A stretch of DNA of 64,000 nt, from positions 62,001-126,000 of the forward strand of contig JASAMV010005140.1 in NCBI GenBank assembly GCA_030248065.1, in the 5' to 3' direction. Under the pieces are notes generated by a model, which searched no databases, was not told the DNA's origin, and saw nothing but the letters and a program-made list of their open reading frames with translations. The DNA is from Rhynchonema sp. JSB1_4 (taxonomy: Eukaryota > Nematoda > Chromadorea > Monhysterida > Xyalidae). Every line of letters begins with the position of its first letter. Within the stretch, counting starts at the first letter, position 1. The position numbers and the translations under genes were made by a program. Of the stretch, positions 59,550-64,000 are shown in pieces.

Positions 59550-60967
59550 CTGCGAAGCGTGAAATGGCCGGTAATTGGTGGGCAATATGCTTGTGCATCA
59601 TCGTGGTCAGCGCCGCACTGCACTAATTTTGGCACGGTTCCGACTCGGTGCCATTTTGGGCTTTTCTGCTCCCTCGCTTTTGTTCGTCAGCACGCTCCAG
59701 TTTACTCTAGGACCATCACATTACTTTGATGGCGAAATCCTAAACTTATGACCACACGCAATTACGCAACTGCGCTGCTTTGTTTGTTGTGGTAACCGTA
59801 AGCGCATCGAAGTTCAAAAGCATCAAACGTAATGGGGAAGTCCTTCATTTTATCCCCAGTCAAACAAAGATCATCAAAGTTTCATACAACAGCAGCCACA
59901 AGAGCACGACGCACCCCCCCACACACCCAAAAATTTTGTGCTGATCAAACGTAATGGTGGTATGTGCCTTCATACTAACATGCCGCTTTGTATTGGACAG
60001 TGATCTTTTGCACATTGCGTCCTGATTATAAAACGGCCTGGGCAGCTTCGTTGTTTACCGGTCCTGATACAGTGATACACGTAAAAGTGCCTGAAAGTAG
60101 GTCACTCAGAGCTCAAACTGCCTTATACTTCAGTCACAAACAAACAAAGAATACCACACCAGGTCATCACGTGGCGCCATGCCAACAAAAACAATGCAAT
60201 CATGCCGTACTTTGAGGTTAGTCACCGCTGTTCCTGCACATGGATTTGGTCTGAGTCAGATTATACTGACGAAACAATTGTGATCCATGTACAGTCTACC
60301 ATGCCGCGCCTACGCTAGACTCTATTTCTGTATCACAATCCTGCTCATCTTGGGTACCACTGTAATAATTGTAACCGTAGCTGAACACAGCAGCAGTTAC
60401 GCATGGCCATGGCCCCCAACCTTTCTCTACCAGCGCCTGTCCACCATCAAATGATTCCCTGTTTGCAGCCGGGTCACCAAGGTGATGGGCTGTGGAGGTA
60501 AACAAGGCTCAGTTCTGGCAGCGCGCTCATCATCTGATAAACGTATAGCATGTTGTATTGGCCATTTAGTAATCCAACTTGTGGGCTGTGGCACCTAATT
60601 TTCGACCAGTTTCAGAGTTACTTTCAACGTTTTTTTTGGTATGACTTTGGCATGCGAATCTTGCTCCTTCAAAGTTTTTTGATCGACTTGATTGCAGGCT
60701 GATGCAGTTCTCTGATCTTTTGACAATAGAAAATTGCGCTAGAATCCACTGACTGTGTATGATTCTATTTGACTCAGGCACCAAAGCAGTATTGCCATAA
60801 AAATTTTGCAAACCTATAATCTCATACCATTTTACCGCCCACCGTCTTTAGCGTGTGTGAGCGTGACTATTCATATTGCAACATTCCGATTGTTTACTTG
60901 CTTCAAATATGCGGTTTTTTATACTGTGGGTCATTATTACTGTTCATTTTTGCAGACTTTAATCAAA
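59550..60967. other. intergenic; 5' exons of the minus-strand gene or Clc-like promoter region
   Basis: No chain found. A hydrophobic plus-strand frame near 59630-59745 and a minus-strand frame near 60566-60811 have no splice support. Confidence 0.4.
60943..60955 (+). promoter_or_regulatory. candidate trans-splice acceptor before Clc-like gene 1
   Basis: A pyrimidine-rich tract ending TTCATTTTTGCAG lies 12 nt before the start ATG at 60968. In nematodes an acceptor so close to the start codon often marks spliced-leader addition. It could instead be a cis acceptor for a 5' UTR exon. Confidence 0.4.
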
Positions 60968-62115
60968 ATGTGCACCTACACAGCCCATATCATTTACGGC
61001 ATTTTGCTATTCGTTGGTTTCGTGCTGACATTCGTTGCCTTGGTCACGCCCGGATGGTCGGGCTTGTATTTGGAAAAGGCTAATAATAAGTCCGTGGAAT
61101 TTATTTATTTTTTCGACCTCATTCTCATTTCGTAATGAAACATCATCCACTTTTGTTGCAGCACAGCAGCAGTGGATGTGAGTAAAGACAACGGCGTGTC
61201 ATTCGGCCTGTTCACGCGATTGTGTCCGAAAAACTCGAGCAACCTGCAGGAATCGATCCGAAGCCGCTGTCAACGCAAATATGAGGCAAGAATATCACAA
61301 CATGAGCAGTCAAGTTCTTCAGAAATAACGCTGTTGCAAAATTTCAGAATCTGCCCACTTGGGTCAAGATCACGGTCGCATGCATGGTGCTCGCGATATT
61401 GGTGGAGATTGTTGCAGGTACAAAATATTCAAATATTTTTTCTGTCTGCGAGGAACACATCCAAAACGACTTTCAAATCAAAATATGGTTTTTCAAAGCC
61501 AAATGGTCCCAACCGACGTTTCAGGTTTATGGTCGTGTCTGGCATTCGTGTTTCCATGCTGCAAGTCGTGCACCACCTGGCCGTTGCCTATTGTCACCGC
61601 CGTGGCTGCCTTATGTGTATTGGTCGCAGTGATTGTGTACGGCGCGAACATGGGTGAAACACCCGGTTGGTATAGATTGTCAATCTAATTTGTGACTGAC
61701 ATCATCGGGACGGGACCCTGCGTTTTTCGGTCGCTACGAAGAATTTTTGCTGTTTCACTGGATTGGACGTCTCGGCAGATTCGGGATCGAAAAAGAGTTC
61801 AAGAATTTTCACGTACTGCACCGGATTTCACTTTCAAGAGAGTCACCATAAAAAGAGCTTCTTTAAAGAGGGTGCCCTGAACCGAAATTATAAGGTCGGC
61901 AGACCAGCTGTACAGTTGCATAAAACCATTTAGTAAATTTTGAACACAAACTTGTTGCAGACCCGACGAGTCCCCCGAAATCGTTTGCCGACTTCAAAGA
62001 GTTGAGTTCAGTCGGTTACAGCATGTGGTTGGCCATCTTTGCATTCGTTGTCCTTTGTGCTGCTACCATCGCTGGTGTGATTCTCGTGAAAGTCTCCAAG
62101 GTGGCGCCTCTTTGA
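60968..62115 (+). CDS. Clc-like four-span membrane protein 1 (claudin superfamily)
   Basis: This is a nematode Clc-like protein (Pfam Clc-like family, related to claudin/PMP22), probably at cell-cell contacts or channel-associated. Five exons join in phase: 60968-61089, 61162-61285, 61348-61417, 61525-61665 and 61961-62115, 203 residues. Four membrane spans are visible: TM1 in IIYGILLFVGFVLTFVALVTPGWS (the GW of the claudin-type first loop follows), TM2 KITVACMVLAILVEIVA, TM3 with CTTWPLPIVTAVAALCVLVAVIVYGA, TM4 SMWLAIFAFVVLCAATIAGVIL. Extracellular loop cysteines include LCPKN and RCQRK. Intron 2 (61286-61347) starts with GC (GAG/GCAAGA), a GC-AG intron. Intron 1 carries a TGAAACATCA motif. 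AATAAA lies at 62504. Confidence 0.9.
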
Positions 62116-62871
62116 ACAAGGCCACTCTGCCCGTTTTGTATCGAAGTTCATCACTGCAGGGCGCGCCATTTGTGATTTTGTCAATATTTTTTTGATTGCG
62201 TCTGATCTTATTTCTTTTCACATCTCATCGTTCTATCGTAAACACACGTCATAGTGAGAACAACCACTAATTGGTTCGTTTATGATTGTGTCCTTTTCTT
62301 ATGGTACTACATCGCAGTCTATTAAATTTGTCATCTTCCCGCTCTTGCAATTTCCATTATATTGATCTTGTGGCCTTAGGATCTCAATCCGGTTGTGATA
62401 TGCTTCGTGTCTGGCTTTGGCTTGTTCGGATTACTCGCTTGTTTCTTGATTTTTATTCATTGCCGTTCTTTGGCAATATTCGGAGATTTCAAGCGCAAAT
62501 TTCAATAAAAGCATTCAGGTTGATTAAATAATATCGACAAAAGTAAGGTCTGTTCGCAGGACATTTAGCTCAACACGTTTGGTTTGGACACGTTTGGTTC
62601 GTTTGCTTACTCGAACGAAAATGAACAATTGGCTCATTAAAAATTCAGCACCAAAGCAGCATAACCTTCAGACAAAAAAGTCGATATTTCTAAATCATCC
62701 CAAGGTCGCGAAAATTTCTGGTCCGATACACAACCCACATACGATGGTCGCGCTGTTATCATAGCAACCATGGGTCTTCTTCCGGCTCCAAACTGACCCA
62801 CTGAGAAAACGTCACACTCTTTTTTACTTCGACAGTGTTTGCGATCCTCAACCTCGTGACAGTCTTGCACC
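62116..62871. other. spacer between the two Clc-like genes
   Basis: It holds the 3' UTR of gene 1 (AATAAA at 62504-62509) and the presumed promoter of gene 2. No additional gene seen. Confidence 0.5.
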
Positions 62872-63849
62872 ATGTGCACATACGCGGCGCACATTATCTA
62901 CGGTACTCTGCTGGGGCTGGGGTTCATTTTCACGTTGATCGCATTCTTCACTCCCGGTTGGTCAACGCTTAGCCTTGAAACATCAGCTAATTCAACGCTG
63001 GTATCCGGAGATGACTCGATCGGACTATGGAAAACGAATGGAGATGTGAGTTCGACGCCGTAATATGAGTCGCCAGCGTGTTTTGGTTACCCGCTTCGAC
63101 TTGCTTTCATAAACGGGCGGTGCACCAGGTCATCCCCAGTATGAATGCACATGATGGTCACGTGACAAACTAAACACACGAACGAGGGTAAAAGAAATAA
63201 CCCAAAAAATCAAGTCGTTTTCAGGCACTCTTTTCCCTCGCTGTGATTTAACCATCCAGGGCACATCTTCACTTGTGCACTGGGTGCTGTCTTGTGGACG
63301 TGCTTTGCGCAAAAGCCTTGTGGGCACGCGTTGCGTTAGATATGTGGATGCAGTTTCGGCCCATAATTGTGAAGTGGGCCGAAACTGCATCCACATATCT
63401 GACGCAATGCGTGCCCACAAGGCTAAATCGAATCTTCATTTGTCTCCTGAACACGATTGACTCGGCTTCTGCTTTGCACAGGGGGCTTCAATCTTTTTGC
63501 CGTTTATTCTCCTCGTGACAAAATTTGGCCCCGTGAAACATCACGGAGCATCCATTTGAAAATCAAATTACTGAATCTATGTTTCTAGTTTGATACCTGA
63601 CCGATATGGATTAATAAATCCACGATTAATCCCCTTTTCAGACACCAGGCTTTGTGCACACCACTCAAGCATTCATGATCCTGGCCATTATCGCTGAACT
63701 AACGACAGCTGCATGGTCAGTGTTTGCCTTCTTCTGGCCATGCTGCAAGTCATGCACCACGTGGCCATTGCCCGTTGTCACCGCTGTTGCTGCTGTGTTT
63801 CTGCTGATTGCCATTTGTGTGTTCGGCGCGAATATGAATGATTTTGAAG
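62872..63849 (+). CDS. Clc-like four-span membrane protein 2, truncated by window end
   Basis: Tandem paralogue of the gene at 60968. Exon 1 (62872-63045) and exon 2 (63642-63849) join in phase 0. Exon 2 ends with a donor in phase 1, so the last exon lies beyond 64000. TM1 (HIIYGTLLGLGFIFTLIAFFTPGWS), a glycosylation site NST, GLWKTNGD, TM2 (FMILAIIAELTTAAWSVFAF), PCCKSCTTWPLPVVTAVAAV and TM3 ICVFGANMN correspond block by block to gene 1. The Cys-containing loop exon of gene 1 has no counterpart, so the first extracellular loop is shorter and lacks those cysteines. A TGAAACATCA motif falls within exon 1, encoding part of LETSA. Intron 1 holds a 108-bp palindrome. Confidence 0.9.
63316..63423. 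repeat. 108-bp palindrome in Clc-like gene 2 intron
   Basis: Arms of about 48 bp: TGGGCACGCGTTGCGT on the left matches ACGCAATGCGTGCCCA on the right, meeting at CATAATTGTGAAG. Probably a foldback element or hairpin-forming repeat. Confidence 0.7.
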
Positions 63850-64000
63850 GTTCGTGCCTTGTGATTCACAAAAAGATTTTCGCTTTTCTCGTGTGGGTTT
63901 AAGTAACCAAGGTACATACTACTTGTAGGTATACCACACCCCACCGTAAAAACATGACCATCATTGAGCCCCTTTTGGTTTGCTGCGCAGCGTGATTTTG

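Larger units (their letters stand above)
3830..63543. repeat. dispersed exact 10-mer TGAAACATCA / TGATGTTTCA (16 sites)
   Basis: Exact sites read by eye, written 5' to 3' on +. As TGATGTTTCA: 3830, 5721, 16924, 19009, 28340, 41376, 49123. As TGAAACATCA: 5866, 12325, 29173, 30880, 49971, 59193, 61136, 62976, 63534. Chance expectation in 64 kb, both strands, is about 0.12. Four sites are inside the two family 1 foldbacks. Nearly all others lie in introns of recognised genes, several next to acceptors. Flanks beyond the 10-mer are not conserved, so it is not just a fragment of one longer repeat. Confidence 0.8.

Noticed and set aside
59630..59745. Hydrophobic plus-strand frame resembling a signal peptide
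   Set aside because: No start codon context, no donor in phase, and no downstream exon.

Overview
The window is eukaryotic nuclear DNA, almost certainly from a nematode. Every confident gene is split into small exons by GT-AG introns, mostly 50-200 nt long. The gene set includes a chitin synthase, a cuticlin-type ZP-domain protein and a tandem pair of Clc-like (claudin superfamily, nematode-type) four-span proteins. I cannot fix the species. All exon models below were built by hand from splice sites and reading phase.

Layout. 0-12 kb: a minus-strand single-pass membrane protein, a lone plus-strand terminal exon, a phospholipid scramblase (-) and a ZP-domain/cuticlin-like protein (-) whose first exons were not found, followed by about 4 kb with no recognised gene. 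12.2-22.4 kb: a chitin synthase (+) of about 32 exons. 22.9-25.2 kb: hydroxyacid-oxoacid transhydrogenase (+, 8 exons). 25-30.5 kb: repeat-rich, with a TA-flanked inverted-repeat element and a 1.08-kb TTAA-flanked foldback. 30.7-34.0 kb: facilitative glucose transporter (+, 12 exons), whose introns carry MITEs. 35-47 kb: a run of small, mostly unrecognised genes: a Cys-rich secreted protein (-), a micro membrane protein (+) with a hAT-like MITE in its intron, an Arg-rich low-complexity protein (+), two related six-cysteine secreted cystine-knot-like proteins (-) and an unrecognised minus-strand gene. 48.4-50.1 kb: two abutting TTAA foldbacks. 51.1-53.4 kb: MMAA-type GTPase (-, 7 exons). 53.7-58.5 kb: a dense mosaic of foldbacks, G/C homopolymers and short repeated phrases. 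58.8-64 kb: an unrecognised minus-strand gene and the Clc-like pair (+), the second running off the end.

The genes do not form one pathway. Chitin synthase and the ZP protein both fit egg-shell, pharynx or cuticle extracellular matrix. The transhydrogenase and MMAA are mitochondrial and belong to hydroxybutyrate and propionate/B12 metabolism. The most unusual non-coding signal is an exact 10-mer, TGAAACATCA (either strand). I found it 16 times by eye, against about 0.1 expected by chance. It is mostly intronic and is also carried in each arm of the TTAA foldback family.
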